Shown here piece after piece: positions 1 to 9,160 of a stretch of DNA of 64,000 nucleotides. This DNA is from Marivita lacus (GTDB taxonomy: Bacteria > Pseudomonadota > Alphaproteobacteria > Rhodobacterales > Rhodobacteraceae). A program made the translations under genes and the position numbers. Numbering within the stretch: position 1 is the stretch's first letter; the number at the start of each line of letters is the position of its first letter. Below the pieces are notes generated by a model. It saw only the letters and a program-made list of their open reading frames with translations. It made no database searches and was not told the DNA's origin. The stretch is taken from contig NZ_BMFC01000004.1 of the NCBI RefSeq assembly GCF_014637725.1, positions 236,956-300,955 of the forward strand. Direction: 5' to 3'.

Positions 1-98
1 CACGGAGTTCGAACCGATCAAGATTGACGCGAGGTCGCGTTGCATGTGCCGTTCCGTCATGTCAAAGCGCGAGGCGACATCTGACCGGAGACCGCGCC

Positions 99-821
99 AT
101 GATCCTTTACCCCGCCATCGACCTCAAGGACGGACAGGCCGTGCGCCTTTTGCGTGGTGACATGGAGAAGTCCACCGTGTTCAACGACGACCCGGCCGCA
201 CAGGCGATGGCCTTCGTCGAGGCCGGCTGCGAGTGGCTGCATCTGGTTGATCTGAACGGCGCTTTTGCCGGAGAGCCGGTGAACGCGGCAGCGGTCGAGG
301 CGATTCTCGAGCGCTGCAAGGTGCCCGCGCAACTGGGCGGCGGCATTCGTGACATGGCGACCATCGAGCGCTGGCTCCACAAGGGCTTGCAGCGGGTGAT
401 CCTTGGCACCGTAGCGGTCGAGAACCCCGATCTGGTGCGCGAAGCGGCAAAAGCGTTTCCCGGCCATGTGGCTGTCGGCATCGACGCCCGCAATGGCCGC
501 GTGGCGACCAAGGGCTGGGCCGAGGAGACCGACGTGATGGTGACGGATCTGGCAAAATCCTTCGAGGACGCGGGAGTGGCGGCGATCATCTATACCGACA
601 TCAACCGCGACGGCGCGATGCAAGGGCCCAACGTGGAGGCCACCGCCGATCTGGCGCGCGCCGTGTCGATCCCGGTGATCGCCTCGGGCGGTGTGTCCTC
701 GCTCGACGATCTGATCGCGCTGCGCGATTGCGGCGCGCAGCTTGACGGTGCGATCTCGGGCCGGGCGCTGTACGATGGCGCGCTCGACCTGACAGAGGCG
801 TTGGCGGTGCTGCGCGCCTAG
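99..821 (+). CDS. hisA: HisA, ProFAR isomerase
   Basis: This is 1-(5-phosphoribosyl)-5-[(5-phosphoribosylamino)methylideneamino]imidazole-4-carboxamide isomerase, which performs the Amadori rearrangement in cytoplasmic histidine synthesis. The 240-residue (beta/alpha)8 barrel has the two expected catalytic aspartates, D8 in YPAIDLKDG and D129 in VGIDARNG. Phosphate loops are visible at GGGIRD near residue 80 and ASGGVSS near the C terminus. An upstream in-frame ATG at 24 exists, but the protein family begins at MILYPAID, so 99 is chosen. Its partners hisF and hisE lie 1.4 kb downstream on the same strand, separated by two opposite-strand genes. Confidence 0.97.
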   Translation: MILYPAIDLKDGQAVRLLRGDMEKSTVFNDDPAAQAMAFVEAGCEWLHLVDLNGAFAGEPVNAAAVEAILERCKVPAQLGGGIRDMATIERWLHKGLQRVILGTVAVENPDLVREAAKAFPGHVAVGIDARNGRVATKGWAEETDVMVTDLAKSFEDAGVAAIIYTDINRDGAMQGPNVEATADLARAVSIPVIASGGVSSLDDLIALRDCGAQLDGAISGRALYDGALDLTEALAVLRA

Positions 822-1270
822 TTGCTCGCAGCGTCCGTAAACCGCGCCAACGCGCCTGCCATGGGCTGCAGATAGGCGGCATCCTCGGACACGCCGCCAA
901 GCCTGCCCAGCATCGCGGCCGGGTCTTCATAAACCACCTTTGTGGCGCCCATTGCGTCCTGATAGACCAGCACCTTGAGCGGCAGGAACAGGCCTGCCAC
1001 CGGATCGTCCTTGATCGCGGGTGTGCCCACCTTGGGCGAGCCAAAGATCAAAAGCTGCGATGCGCCGATGTCTTCGCCGATGGATTGCGCCCCGGCCCCG
1101 TGGTCGACACGAGCAAAGACGGTGATCCCCGCGCCCTCCATTGCAGCGACCATTGCATCGACAGTCTCGGTCACGCCCAGGGCGCTGGCCTTGGTGGTCA
1201 TGCCATTGTCCCCGGCAGGGGCGGTTGTGGCGGCCAAGGCAAGCCCGGCGGCAAAGATCAGGTGTTTCAT
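818..1270 (-). CDS. DUF302 family exported protein
   Basis: The 150-residue product begins with a signal peptide ([20 protein letters not shown]) and continues as a DUF302-type domain: repeated [23 protein letters not shown], a [10 protein letters not shown] strand and a [10 protein letters not shown] segment. The family is small, periplasmic and of no firmly known biochemical function. Its stop overlaps the hisA stop by a few bases, tail to tail. It interrupts the his gene run on the opposite strand, so it is probably transcribed independently. Confidence 0.85.
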   Translation of the reverse strand: MKHLIFAAGLALAATTAPAGDNGMTTKASALGVTETVDAMVAAMEGAGITVFARVDHGAGAQSIGEDIGASQLLIFGSPKVGTPAIKDDPVAGLFLPLKVLVYQDAMGATKVVYEDPAAMLGRLGGVSEDAAYLQPMAGALARFTDAASN

Positions 1271-1357
1271 GACTGTCCCCTCAGGTGATTTGACCGCAGG
1301 ATCGGACAGGTTCCGGTCACTTGATATGCACGATGACGTGAGCGGCCCAAGGGACGC

Positions 1358-2116
1358 TCAAATCGACCCCGCTTCGACCATGTAATTGTTGGCGGTGCAC
1401 ATCGCCGCGTCGTCGGAGGCGAGGAACAGCACCATGCGGGCCAGGTAGACCGGTTCGATCAGATCGGGCAGGCACTGGCGGTCGCGATGTTTCTCAAGCG
1501 CCTCGGGGCTGGCCCAGAGGTCCTTCTGCCGTTCGGTCATCACCCAGCCCGGCACGACCGTATTCACACGGATGCGGTGCCCACCCAGGTCTCGCGCCAT
1601 GGTGCGGGTCAGGCCATGCACGGCGGCCTTGGCGGTGGTGTAGGCGGGCATGTTGCCCCCCGCTTCCCACCAGCTGTTCGATCCCATGTTGATGATCGAC
1701 CCACCGCCTGCGTCGATCATGTCGGGGGCCACGGCCTGAATGGCAAAGAACATGTGGCGCAGGTTGGTGGCTTGCCGTTCGTCCCAATACTCGGGCGTCA
1801 CCTCGCGCCAGTCGTGGCGGTCATCGCGCGCGGCATTGTTCACCAGCACCTGCGCCGGACCAAGCTTGGCCTTCAGCCTGTCAAACGCCGCCTGCAACGC
1901 CGGGATGTCGCGCAGATCGGCCTGTTCCCATGCCACCGTGCCCTCGGTCGCCCCTGCCAGTGCCTGTGCGCCCTCGGCGTCCAGATCGACAAACCCCACC
2001 TTCGCCCCCTGCGCGGCAAAGGCGGTGACGATCTCGGCCCCGATGCCGGACGCGCCGCCGGTCACGAAGACGGTTTTTCCCTCGAGGCTGGGGTAGCGGG
2101 CGAATGCGTGTGACAT
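1358..2116 (-). CDS. SDR-family oxidoreductase
   Basis: Classical short-chain dehydrogenase/reductase of 252 residues. The nucleotide-binding TGGASGIG motif is near residue 20, the NNAA motif near 87, the catalytic triad is represented by S (MGSNSWW) and Y-x-x-x-K (YTTAK), and the C terminus ends in the usual substrate-loop region. A longer frame starts at 2143, but the ATG at 2116 sits 7-8 bases after an AGAGGAG ribosome site, so it is preferred. The substrate cannot be told from sequence; sugar- or polyol-type dehydrogenases are closest in style. It is divergent from hisF, whose start is only 87 bases away. Confidence 0.88.
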   Translation of the reverse strand: MSHAFARYPSLEGKTVFVTGGASGIGAEIVTAFAAQGAKVGFVDLDAEGAQALAGATEGTVAWEQADLRDIPALQAAFDRLKAKLGPAQVLVNNAARDDRHDWREVTPEYWDERQATNLRHMFFAIQAVAPDMIDAGGGSIINMGSNSWWEAGGNMPAYTTAKAAVHGLTRTMARDLGGHRIRVNTVVPGWVMTERQKDLWASPEALEKHRDRQCLPDLIEPVYLARMVLFLASDDAAMCTANNYMVEAGSI

Positions 2117-2202
2117 GGAAGGCTCCTCTTTCATTGGCCCCAAGGCATAATGCGCAACACGCAGGCTTCACAAGCGGCGATCTTCGGGGTACGCGAAGGG
2201 CC

Positions 2203-2964
2203 ATGTTGAAGACCCGTATCATCCCCTGTCTCGATGTCGCCGATGGCCGCGTGGTCAAGGGCGTCAATTTCGTCGATCTGCGCGACGCCGGTGATCCGGT
2301 CGATGCCGCTCGCGCCTATGATGCGGCGGGCGCGGACGAGATCTGTTTCCTCGACATCCACGCGACCCACGAAAACCGCGGCACGATGTTCGACGTGGTG
2401 ACCCGCACCGCCGAGCAATGCTTTATCCCGCTGACCGTGGGGGGCGGTGTCCGCACCGTGGCGGATGTGCGCGCGCTCTTGCTGGCAGGGGCCGACAAGG
2501 TGTCGTTCAATTCCGCCGCCGTCGCCAACCCGGATGTGGTGGCCGAGGCCGCCGACCAGTTCGGCAGCCAGTGCATCGTCGTCGCCATCGACGCCAAGAC
2601 GGTCAGCCCCGGCAAATGGGAGATTTTCACCCATGGCGGGCGCAAACCCACGGGAATCGACGCGGTGGATTTCGCCCGCACCGTAGTCGCCAAGGGTGCG
2701 GGCGAAATCCTGCTCACCTCCATGGACCGCGACGGCACCAGAGCAGGCTTCAACCTGCCGCTGACCCGCGCGATATCGGACGCCGTGGATGTGCCGGTGA
2801 TCGCGTCGGGCGGCGTGGGCACGCTGGATCACCTTGTCGAAGGGGTTACCGAAGGGGGTGCCAGCGCAGTGCTGGCCGCGTCGATCTTCCATTTCGGCGA
2901 ATACACGATCGGCGAGGCCAAGGCGCACATGGCCGCCGCAGGTATCCCGGTGAGGCTGACATGA
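2203..2964 (+). CDS. hisF: HisF, cyclase subunit of imidazole glycerol phosphate synthase
   Basis: The 253-residue barrel protein closes the imidazole ring using ammonia delivered by the HisH glutaminase; HisH itself is not in the window. The catalytic aspartates are D11 ([10 protein letters not shown]) and D130 (VVAIDAKT), and the phosphate-binding GGGVR and ASGGVG loops are present. The frame is open upstream to 2104, but the family start is MLKTRIIPC at 2203. Its TGA stop overlaps the hisE ATG (ATGA), so hisF and hisE are translationally coupled. Confidence 0.97.
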   Translation: MLKTRIIPCLDVADGRVVKGVNFVDLRDAGDPVDAARAYDAAGADEICFLDIHATHENRGTMFDVVTRTAEQCFIPLTVGGGVRTVADVRALLLAGADKVSFNSAAVANPDVVAEAADQFGSQCIVVAIDAKTVSPGKWEIFTHGGRKPTGIDAVDFARTVVAKGAGEILLTSMDRDGTRAGFNLPLTRAISDAVDVPVIASGGVGTLDHLVEGVTEGGASAVLAASIFHFGEYTIGEAKAHMAAAGIPVRLT

Positions 2965-3269
2965 CGCTGGACGAGCTTGAACAGATCGTGGCAGCCCGCG
3001 CCACCGCGCCCGCAGACGAAAGCTGGACCGCGAAACTGCTGGCCAAGGGCCCCGAGAAATGCGCCGAGAAATTCGGCGAAGAAGCCATCGAGGCGGTGAT
3101 CGAAGCGGTCAAGGGCGACCGCGACCGCCTCACCTCGGAGGCGGCCGACGTGCTCTTTCACCTGCTGGTGATGCTGAAATCGCGGGACGTGGCCTTGGCC
3201 GACGTGATGGCCGAGCTTGACCGCCGTCAGGGCCAGTCCGGATTGCAGGAAAAAGCAAAGCGGTCCTGA
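2961..3269 (+). CDS. hisE: HisE, phosphoribosyl-ATP pyrophosphatase
   Basis: The 102-residue all-alpha MazG-fold enzyme hydrolyses PR-ATP to PR-AMP, the second step of histidine synthesis. The metal-binding signature is visible as [13 protein letters not shown] followed by [13 protein letters not shown]. It is a stand-alone HisE rather than a HisIE fusion, so HisI must be encoded elsewhere. The start codon overlaps the hisF stop. A multi-hairpin repeat follows directly downstream. Confidence 0.95.
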   Translation: MTLDELEQIVAARATAPADESWTAKLLAKGPEKCAEKFGEEAIEAVIEAVKGDRDRLTSEAADVLFHLLVMLKSRDVALADVMAELDRRQGQSGLQEKAKRS

Positions 3270-3274
3270 CCTTC

Positions 3275-3380
3275 TCTGGTTTCCAAATACCTCGGGGGAG
3301 TCGCCTGAAAGGCGACGGGGGCAGCGCCCCCACTCGTTTCCGCCTGCGGAAACGCACGATGCGTCACCGCATCGTGACCC
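3275..3380. repeat. Modular palindromic intergenic repeat, copy A
   Basis: The space between the convergent hisE and CoA-binding genes contains a core close to TCTGGTTTCCAAATACCTCG followed by four hairpins in a row: GTCGCC/GGCGAC, GGGGGC/GCCCCC, GTTTCCGC/GCGGAAAC and ACGATGCG/CGCATCGT. Related copies are at 23359-23455 and 35960-36060. In all three the ACGATGCG hairpin is the module nearest the stop codon of a gene; here that gene is the minus-strand CoA-binding protein. Position and structure suggest a transcript-end or REP-like function. Confidence 0.8.
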
Positions 3381-3384
3381 GGCC

Positions 3385-3852
3385 TCAGAGCTTGGAGGAC
3401 AGGATACCGGTGTTGAACCCGCCCATGCGCAGTTCGCCGAAAAGCCGCTGGTATTCGATCTTGGGGCAGCGGTTCATCACGACATCCACACCGCGCGCTT
3501 CGGCCTTGGCCGCCGCGTCGGCATGCTCCACACCGATCTGCATCCACACGGTCTGCAAATCGGGGAACTGCTCCAGCGCCTCGTCCACGATGGGCGGCAC
3601 CGCCTCGGAACGCCGAAAGATGTCCACCATGTCAACGGGACCGTCGATGTCCGAGAGCGACGCCTTCACCTCCGCGCCGAAAAGCTGCTGGCCCGCATGT
3701 CCGGGATTGACCGGGATCAACGTGAACCCCTTGAGCGACAGGTAGCGCGCCACGTAGTAGGAGGGGCGCACGGGGTTCATCGACACGCCCACAACCGCCA
3801 CGGTCTTGGTGCGTTTCAGGATGGTGCGCAGGAAGTCATCGGAATAGGTCAT
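3385..3852 (-). CDS. CoA-binding domain protein (YccU type)
   Basis: The 155-residue protein is a single Rossmann-like CoA-binding domain. Typical signatures are VAVVGVSMNPVRPSYYVARYL in the first third, LIPVNPGHAGQ, and VWMQIGVEHADA followed by a CPKIEY C-terminal motif. Proteins of this family bind CoA or acyl-CoA in the cytoplasm, but their role is not defined. It is convergent with hisE and shares the repeat between them. Confidence 0.9.
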   Translation of the reverse strand: MTYSDDFLRTILKRTKTVAVVGVSMNPVRPSYYVARYLSLKGFTLIPVNPGHAGQQLFGAEVKASLSDIDGPVDMVDIFRRSEAVPPIVDEALEQFPDLQTVWMQIGVEHADAAAKAEARGVDVVMNRCPKIEYQRLFGELRMGGFNTGILSSKL

Positions 3853-4039
3853 GGCCCCTCTCTAGCCTGTCGCGCGGCAAAGAAAAAGCGCCCAAGGCAA
3901 CCTTGGGCGCAAGTGTTGGAACGAGGGACAGTGAAGGTACGACGGGTGTTCCAGTCCCGCGACCCTGCATTTCAGTTAGGGTCGATTCTGAGCGTTTAAA
4001 GGGAAAAACCACCAATCCTGGTCACAGTTGCGTCAGCGA

Positions 4040-5098
4040 TCAGGGCAAAAGCGGCTCTGCCACGACCTGAGGCTCGGTGACATGCAGCGTTTCGTGTATG
4101 CGCTCGGACGGATCGTCACCCACCCGGCGCGAGCGGCGATAGAGGAACAGCTTTCCCCAGCCTTTCCAATTGCCCGAGGACGGCGCGTGCACGTTCTGCG
4201 CAAAGCGCATGCGCCAGTTTTCGGGCAGCGGCAGACCGGCGCTTTCGGCCCGGTCGAGCATCCAGACCAGCGGGATATTGGCCAGCGGCCGCGCCTCTTC
4301 ATGGCCGCGCAATTGCCCGCCGATATCGCCATGCACCCCCTTGAACCAGACCTGTTCCACATGCCCGCCCCAGCCCGGCGGGCAGGACCAGAGCACGGGC
4401 TCATAGGCCATGCGTCGTTCGTGATAGGCCAGCGCGTGAAAGCCGTGCCGGATCGAGGGGCCAAGCTGGTCGCTGTGGAATGCGTGTTTGTCATTGGTGA
4501 AGCGCCAGATCAGCGGCAGCCGTATGCCCAGCGCCTTGACCGTGTCCCAGACCCCGACAACCGTGATCTCTGGCGCGTCGTGGCAGTAGGCGCGGACAAA
4601 GGCCTGCGCGGTGCAGGCTTCGGATGCATAGCGGTAGAGGCGGTAGGCTTGGCGGACATTGCGTTCGGTCGCATGTTCGGCCCGTACCAGCCCGATCCTG
4701 TCGATCACCCCGGCCAGCGACCGCACCGCATAGGCGCCCCGGGAATAGCCGAAGAAAAAGATCCGGTCCCCCGGTCGATAGCGCGAGGCCAGAAAGCCGT
4801 AGGCTCGGCAGATCTGGCGGTTGATCCCGCGCCCGACTGCGATGTCCGACGCGCTGCGCCAGTCCGACCATTGCAGTCCGGATTCGTAATAGACCGACAG
4901 ATCGCCGCCCACCTCTTGCAGCAGGCGGTAGAGACAGCCTGCATTGCTTTCGCATCCCGGCTCGAGCGAGGACAGCGTGCCGTCAAGGATGATGACGTGA
5001 TCGCGGGAGCCGCGCCGGACGGAAACCTGTGACTGGCCCGCAGAAAACCGTCTGCGGAACCAGCCAAGAATTGTGTCACTCAGCCGCGACGCGCGCAT
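4040..5098 (-). CDS. DUF2235-type alpha/beta hydrolase
   Basis: The 352-residue product matches the DUF2235 / T6SS phospholipase-like hydrolase fold. It has an ILDGT strand near residue 37, the nucleophile elbow GYSRGAY with S119, VGVWDTVKALG, and a GVHGDIGG segment expected to carry the acid/base residues. Family members include lipases and Tle1-type effectors, but no secretion genes or effector partners are nearby, so a housekeeping esterase is as likely. The frame is open to 5206; the ATG at 5098 would overlap the upstream hydroxylase gene by 23 bases, which suggests co-transcription. Confidence 0.75.
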   Translation of the reverse strand: MRASRLSDTILGWFRRRFSAGQSQVSVRRGSRDHVIILDGTLSSLEPGCESNAGCLYRLLQEVGGDLSVYYESGLQWSDWRSASDIAVGRGINRQICRAYGFLASRYRPGDRIFFFGYSRGAYAVRSLAGVIDRIGLVRAEHATERNVRQAYRLYRYASEACTAQAFVRAYCHDAPEITVVGVWDTVKALGIRLPLIWRFTNDKHAFHSDQLGPSIRHGFHALAYHERRMAYEPVLWSCPPGWGGHVEQVWFKGVHGDIGGQLRGHEEARPLANIPLVWMLDRAESAGLPLPENWRMRFAQNVHAPSSGNWKGWGKLFLYRRSRRVGDDPSERIHETLHVTEPQVVAEPLLP

Positions 5099-7373
5099 CC
5101 TGCAACATGCCCCAGACCCGTTGCGGTGTGAACGGCATGTCGGCCTGACGCACGCCGCGTGACCACATGGCGTCCTGAACGGCGTTCGCCACGGCTGCCA
5201 GCGCACCGACAGTGCCCGCCTCTCCGCAGCCCTTCATGCCCATCGGGTTGGTTTTGGACGGCGTCGCTTCCGTGGTGAATCCGATCATGGGAATATCATT
5301 GGCGCGCGGCATCGCGTAGTCCATGAACGTTGCCGTGAGCAGTTGCCCGTCTTCGTCATAGACCACCCGTTCGGTGATCGCCTGCCCCAGACCCTGCGCC
5401 ACGCCGCCATGCACCTGGCCCTCGGCCAGCATCGGGTTGATGAGATTGCCGAAATCGTCCACGACCGTATAGCGGTCGACGATGACATGGCCCGTGTCGG
5501 GGTCGATCTCGACCTCGGCCACGTGAGCACCGTTGGGGAAACTGCGCGCGTCCAGAGTTGCGGTCGCGTCAAAGGTCAGCAGGTCCTCGCGCCCCGCCTC
5601 GCGCGCCATCTGCGCCACTTCGAGCATGGTCGGTGTGACGTTCGACGTGCCGACGCGGAACTGTTCGTCGTCAAAGCTGATCTCGCTTTCCTCGACGCCC
5701 TGCGCGTCGGCAAGGAAGGCTGTGAAGGCGGTGAGGATCTTGTCCACCGCCGCCAGCGTCGCGGTGTTCTGGATCGTGACAGACCGCGATCCACCCGTGC
5801 CACCGCCGCGCGCGATCAGGTCGCTGTCGCCCTGCACGAAACGGATCTTCTCCGCCGGGATGCCCGTCTGGTCCGCCAAGAACTGCGTGAACACGGTCTC
5901 GTGCCCCTGCCCGTTGGATTGCGTGCCGACATAGATCGACGCGCCGCCATCCTCGTCGAAGGTGACCTTGGCGTCCTCGACCGGCGCACCGAGAATGCTT
6001 TCGATGTAGTAGCACAGCCCGATGCCCCGCAGCTTGCCCTCTGCTTCGGACGCAGCACGGCGGGCATCGAACCCGGCACGGTCGGCAAAGCCTTCGGCGC
6101 GGGTCAGAACGCGGTCGAAATCGCCAACGTCATAGGTCTCGCCGGTGGTTGTCTTGTAGGGAAACTGGTGCGGCTTGATGAAATTGATGCGGCGCAGTTC
6201 CCACGGATCAAGACCCAGATCGCGCGCGGCGCGGTCCATGACGCGCTCCAGAAGGTAGATCGCCTCGGGCCGCCCGGCCCCACGGTACGCATCGACCGGC
6301 GTGGTGTTGGTATAGACGCCTTCGACCTGCAGCCACGAGGTCTGCACGTCATAGGTGCCCATCAGGACCTTGGAGAACAGGTTCGTCTGGATGGCCTGCG
6401 CGAAATGCGAATTGTACGCGCCCATATTGGCCACGGTCTGCACCCGGTAGGCGGTGATGCGGTTGTTCTGGTCAAAGGCCAGTTCAGCCGTGTGGCGCAG
6501 GTCGCGGCCCGCATTGTCCGACAGCATCGCCTCGGTGCGGTCCGACATCCAGCGCACGGGCTTTCCCAGCATCTTGCAGGCGATGGCGGTCAGGAAATTC
6601 TCGGGATGCGGCATCGCCTTCATGCCGAAGCCACCGCCTGTGTCGGGGTTGGTGACGCGGATATCACCCTCGGCCATGTTGAGCACGCGGGCCATCTGTT
6701 TCTTGTGCTCCCAGACACCCTGCGCGTTCAACGCGAAATGCAGGCGGCCGCCCTCCATCTCGGCGTAGCAGCCGCGCGGCTCCATCGCGTTGACGATGAT
6801 GCGGTTGTCCTCGACATCCAGACTGACGGTGCGGTGCGCGGTCTTGAACGCCTGTTCCGTCGCGTCCTCGTCACCCATGCCCCAGTCGAAAGCCACGTTG
6901 CCCGGTGCCTTGGAATGCAGTGCTTCACCGCCCGAGGCGAGGCCCAGATGCACCGGCTTGTCGGTATAATCGAACTCGATCAGCTCTGCGGCATCGCGCG
7001 CCGCCTGAAGACTTTCGGCCACGATGAACGCCACCGCTTCGCCGACGTAGCGCACGGTATCCGTCGCAAGGATCGGGCGGAACGGTGCGGCCCCCATGGT
7101 GCCGTCGCGGTTCGGAACGGTGGTGCCCCAGAGCCCCTCTGTATAGCCCGCCTCGGCCAGATCGGCGGCCGTCAGGACCAGATGAACACCCGGTGCCTCG
7201 CGCGCGCCCGACACATCCAGCGTGTCGATATCGGCATGGGCCACGTTGGAGCGGAAGACGTAGCCCCGCAGAGCATCCACCGGCGCGATGTCATCGACAT
7301 AGCGCCCGGTCCCGTTGAGAAAGCGAATATCCTCAACCCGTTTGACAGGCTGTGACTTGCCGAATTTTTCCAT
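5076..7373 (-). CDS. Molybdenum hydroxylase large subunit (CoxL/XdhB-like, form II)
   Basis: The 765-residue protein belongs to the xanthine dehydrogenase/aerobic CO dehydrogenase large-subunit family, which binds Mo-molybdopterin cytosine dinucleotide. It has the a/b hammerhead N-terminal part (RVEDIRFLNGTGRYVDDI), PDTGGGFGMK, the active-site loop AYRGAGRPEA and the C-terminal GCGEAGTVG bearing the catalytic glutamate. The AYRGAGR loop marks a form-II enzyme; true CO dehydrogenases carry AYRCSFR. Normally this subunit works with FAD (CoxM) and 2Fe-2S (CoxS) subunits, and neither is beside it. The substrate is unknown. Confidence 0.9.
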   Translation of the reverse strand: MEKFGKSQPVKRVEDIRFLNGTGRYVDDIAPVDALRGYVFRSNVAHADIDTLDVSGAREAPGVHLVLTAADLAEAGYTEGLWGTTVPNRDGTMGAAPFRPILATDTVRYVGEAVAFIVAESLQAARDAAELIEFDYTDKPVHLGLASGGEALHSKAPGNVAFDWGMGDEDATEQAFKTAHRTVSLDVEDNRIIVNAMEPRGCYAEMEGGRLHFALNAQGVWEHKKQMARVLNMAEGDIRVTNPDTGGGFGMKAMPHPENFLTAIACKMLGKPVRWMSDRTEAMLSDNAGRDLRHTAELAFDQNNRITAYRVQTVANMGAYNSHFAQAIQTNLFSKVLMGTYDVQTSWLQVEGVYTNTTPVDAYRGAGRPEAIYLLERVMDRAARDLGLDPWELRRINFIKPHQFPYKTTTGETYDVGDFDRVLTRAEGFADRAGFDARRAASEAEGKLRGIGLCYYIESILGAPVEDAKVTFDEDGGASIYVGTQSNGQGHETVFTQFLADQTGIPAEKIRFVQGDSDLIARGGGTGGSRSVTIQNTATLAAVDKILTAFTAFLADAQGVEESEISFDDEQFRVGTSNVTPTMLEVAQMAREAGREDLLTFDATATLDARSFPNGAHVAEVEIDPDTGHVIVDRYTVVDDFGNLINPMLAEGQVHGGVAQGLGQAITERVVYDEDGQLLTATFMDYAMPRANDIPMIGFTTEATPSKTNPMGMKGCGEAGTVGALAAVANAVQDAMWSRGVRQADMPFTPQRVWGMLQDARVAAE

Positions 7374-7451
7374 GTCCGTCCTCGCGCGATTGACCCCGTG
7401 GGCTTGAGCGGGACACTAGCCTGCGAGACCGTACTGTCCAGCCTCTTCGCG

Positions 7452-8597
7452 TCAATCGGACAGGTCGATCATGTGGCGTGTGCCATATCCGTTGAACCCG
7501 GTGACCAGCGCGAGACTGTAGGCCCCTGCCCCGGTCAGCAGGATATGGTCCTGTTCGGCTGTATCGGCAGGCAAGGCCCATGTGCCGGGCACCCGGTCGA
7601 GGCTGTCACAGGTGGGGCCGAAGATGGTGAAGGGCTGTGCCTTTGCGCTGCGGTTTTGCCCCGAACCATCGAACACGGAATGCTGCGCAGGCACCGGCAT
7701 GTCGCGCCATTCGCCCAGCGCGCCGTACAGCCCGTCATTGAGGTAAAGCGAGTCCCCGCTGCGCGCCTTGACCCGCAGCAAAAGCCAGAGCGCATCGGCC
7801 ACCATCGCCCGCCCCGGTTCACACCAGAGCCGCGGCGTGTGATCGGGAAACCGCGCGGCGGTGGCGCTGCGGATGGTGTCGAAAATCCGGGCAAGCGGGT
7901 TGTCCTGCGTGTCGCTGACCGCCGGAAATCCGCCACCGACATTGAGCGCAGCAAGACGCACCCCGGCGTTCCGGGCGATGGTCGCACAGGCGGCGATGTA
8001 ATCCGCCCAGCTGGACGCATCGGTACATTGCGTGCCGGGATGGAAGGTCAGCGCAGGCGTCAGCCCCCGCGACGCCACCTCTTTCAGAAGCGCAGTTGCG
8101 TCCTCGGGTGAGGCGCCGAACTTGCTGCCGAAATCATAGGCACCACCGCTGCGGCGCAGGGTCAGGCGCACGGCGATTTCGGTGTCTGGCGGCAGATCGC
8201 CCAGTTTGTCGAGCTCTGACACGCGGTCGACGGACCAGGACGCGATGCCCAGCGCCTTGGCCTCTGCGATCTCGGTCATGGACCGGATCGGGTTGTGATA
8301 GTGCAGCCGCGCGTTCGGACAGACGCGCCGCGCCGCCTGCATCTCGGCGACCGAGGCGACATCGAACGTGGTGATCCCTGTCTTCGTCAGAATGGACAAA
8401 ATCTCGGCGGCGGGATTGGCCTTGACCGCGTAGCTGACCGTTCCGGGAAACCCACGCTGAAAGCCTTGCGCGGTGCGGATCAGCGCATGGGGCCGGAACA
8501 GCGCCAGCGGCGCGTCGGGCTGTGTTTCGCGGATCAACGTTGCAACACGGGCCTGATCGAACCGCGCATGTTTGATGTCGTCTTCGCCTGCACTCAT
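7452..8597 (-). CDS. PLP-dependent basic amino acid decarboxylase (ornithine decarboxylase type)
   Basis: The 381-residue protein is a fold-III (alanine-racemase-like) group IV decarboxylase. The PLP lysine is K59 in SYAVKAN. Other signatures are TFDVASVAEM, the HPGTQC and NVGGGFP phosphate-side motifs, CEPGRAMV, and the FGPTCDSLD active-site cysteine. Ornithine or lysine decarboxylation to putrescine or cadaverine is the likely reaction. ATG 8597 is used rather than the longer frame to 8636 because homologues begin nearby. It is divergent from an Lrp/AsnC regulator, with a palindrome between. Confidence 0.9.
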   Translation of the reverse strand: MSAGEDDIKHARFDQARVATLIRETQPDAPLALFRPHALIRTAQGFQRGFPGTVSYAVKANPAAEILSILTKTGITTFDVASVAEMQAARRVCPNARLHYHNPIRSMTEIAEAKALGIASWSVDRVSELDKLGDLPPDTEIAVRLTLRRSGGAYDFGSKFGASPEDATALLKEVASRGLTPALTFHPGTQCTDASSWADYIAACATIARNAGVRLAALNVGGGFPAVSDTQDNPLARIFDTIRSATAARFPDHTPRLWCEPGRAMVADALWLLLRVKARSGDSLYLNDGLYGALGEWRDMPVPAQHSVFDGSGQNRSAKAQPFTIFGPTCDSLDRVPGTWALPADTAEQDHILLTGAGAYSLALVTGFNGYGTRHMIDLSD

Positions 8598-8675
8598 CGG
8601 GGGCCTCGTTCTGCGACGGGTTATGCTCTGGTCCAAGTCTGCGGCCGGACGCCGTCAGATCCTGTCGGCAGTTCT

Positions 8676-8696
8676 TGCAAAAATGACTCTTTTGCA
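8676..8696. promoter_or_regulatory. Palindromic operator between decarboxylase and Lrp/AsnC genes
   Basis: The 113-bp divergent spacer contains a perfect 7-bp inverted repeat, TGCAAAA then 7 bases then TTTTGCA. Its AT-rich character stands out from the GC-rich surroundings. It lies 14 bases before the regulator start and about 80 before the decarboxylase start, so it could control both genes. Lrp/AsnC proteins often bind such dyads next to their own genes; binding here is inferred. Confidence 0.55.
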
Positions 8697-8710
8697 CTCA
8701 AACTGACGGG

Positions 8711-9151
8711 ATGACGCTACAGATCGACGAAACAGATGCCGAATTGATCGCCCTGCTGCGACGCGATGCGCGCATGCCGGTGGCAGAACTGGCGCGCAAG
8801 CTGGGGCTGGCGCGCACAACGGTGCAGGGCCGCATCGACCGGTTGCTGGAACGCGGCGTGATCGCCGGGTTCACCCTGCGCAGCGGCGATGCGCTGGCGG
8901 CACCGATCCGGGCGACGGTGCTGGTGTCGATTGCGCCACGCACCGGGCCGGGGGTGCTGTCACGGTTGCGGGCGCTGCCCAGCGTGGAAGCGGTGTTCAC
9001 CGTGTCGGGGAGGGTCGATCTGGTGGTCGAGATCAGCGCGCAGACAACACAGGATCTGGACCGCGCGCTGGACGACATTGCCGAAGCGAAAGGCGTTCAG
9101 AGCTCCGAGAGTTTCATCCACCTGTCGACCAAGATCGACCGACGGGGATAG
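8711..9151 (+). CDS. Lrp/AsnC family transcriptional regulator
   Basis: The 146-residue protein has an N-terminal winged HTH (DETDAELIALLRRDAR, then LARKLGLARTTVQGRIDRL) and a C-terminal RAM/effector domain beginning at VLVSIAPRTGPGVL. Such proteins sense amino acids as oligomers. The divergent decarboxylase is the obvious target, so the effector may be ornithine, lysine or the product amine. The operator-like palindrome lies just upstream. Confidence 0.9.
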   Translation: MTLQIDETDAELIALLRRDARMPVAELARKLGLARTTVQGRIDRLLERGVIAGFTLRSGDALAAPIRATVLVSIAPRTGPGVLSRLRALPSVEAVFTVSGRVDLVVEISAQTTQDLDRALDDIAEAKGVQSSESFIHLSTKIDRRG

Positions 9152-9160
9152 GCGACGCGC

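Noticed and set aside
1..98. A possible 3' end of an upstream gene before hisA
   Set aside because: One frame ends in TGA at 25-27 but only eight codons are visible, too few to assign.
5343..7355. A 670-codon plus-strand frame antisense to the molybdenum hydroxylase gene
   Set aside because: It is a long open shadow in GC-rich DNA; the opposite strand matches a protein family end to end.
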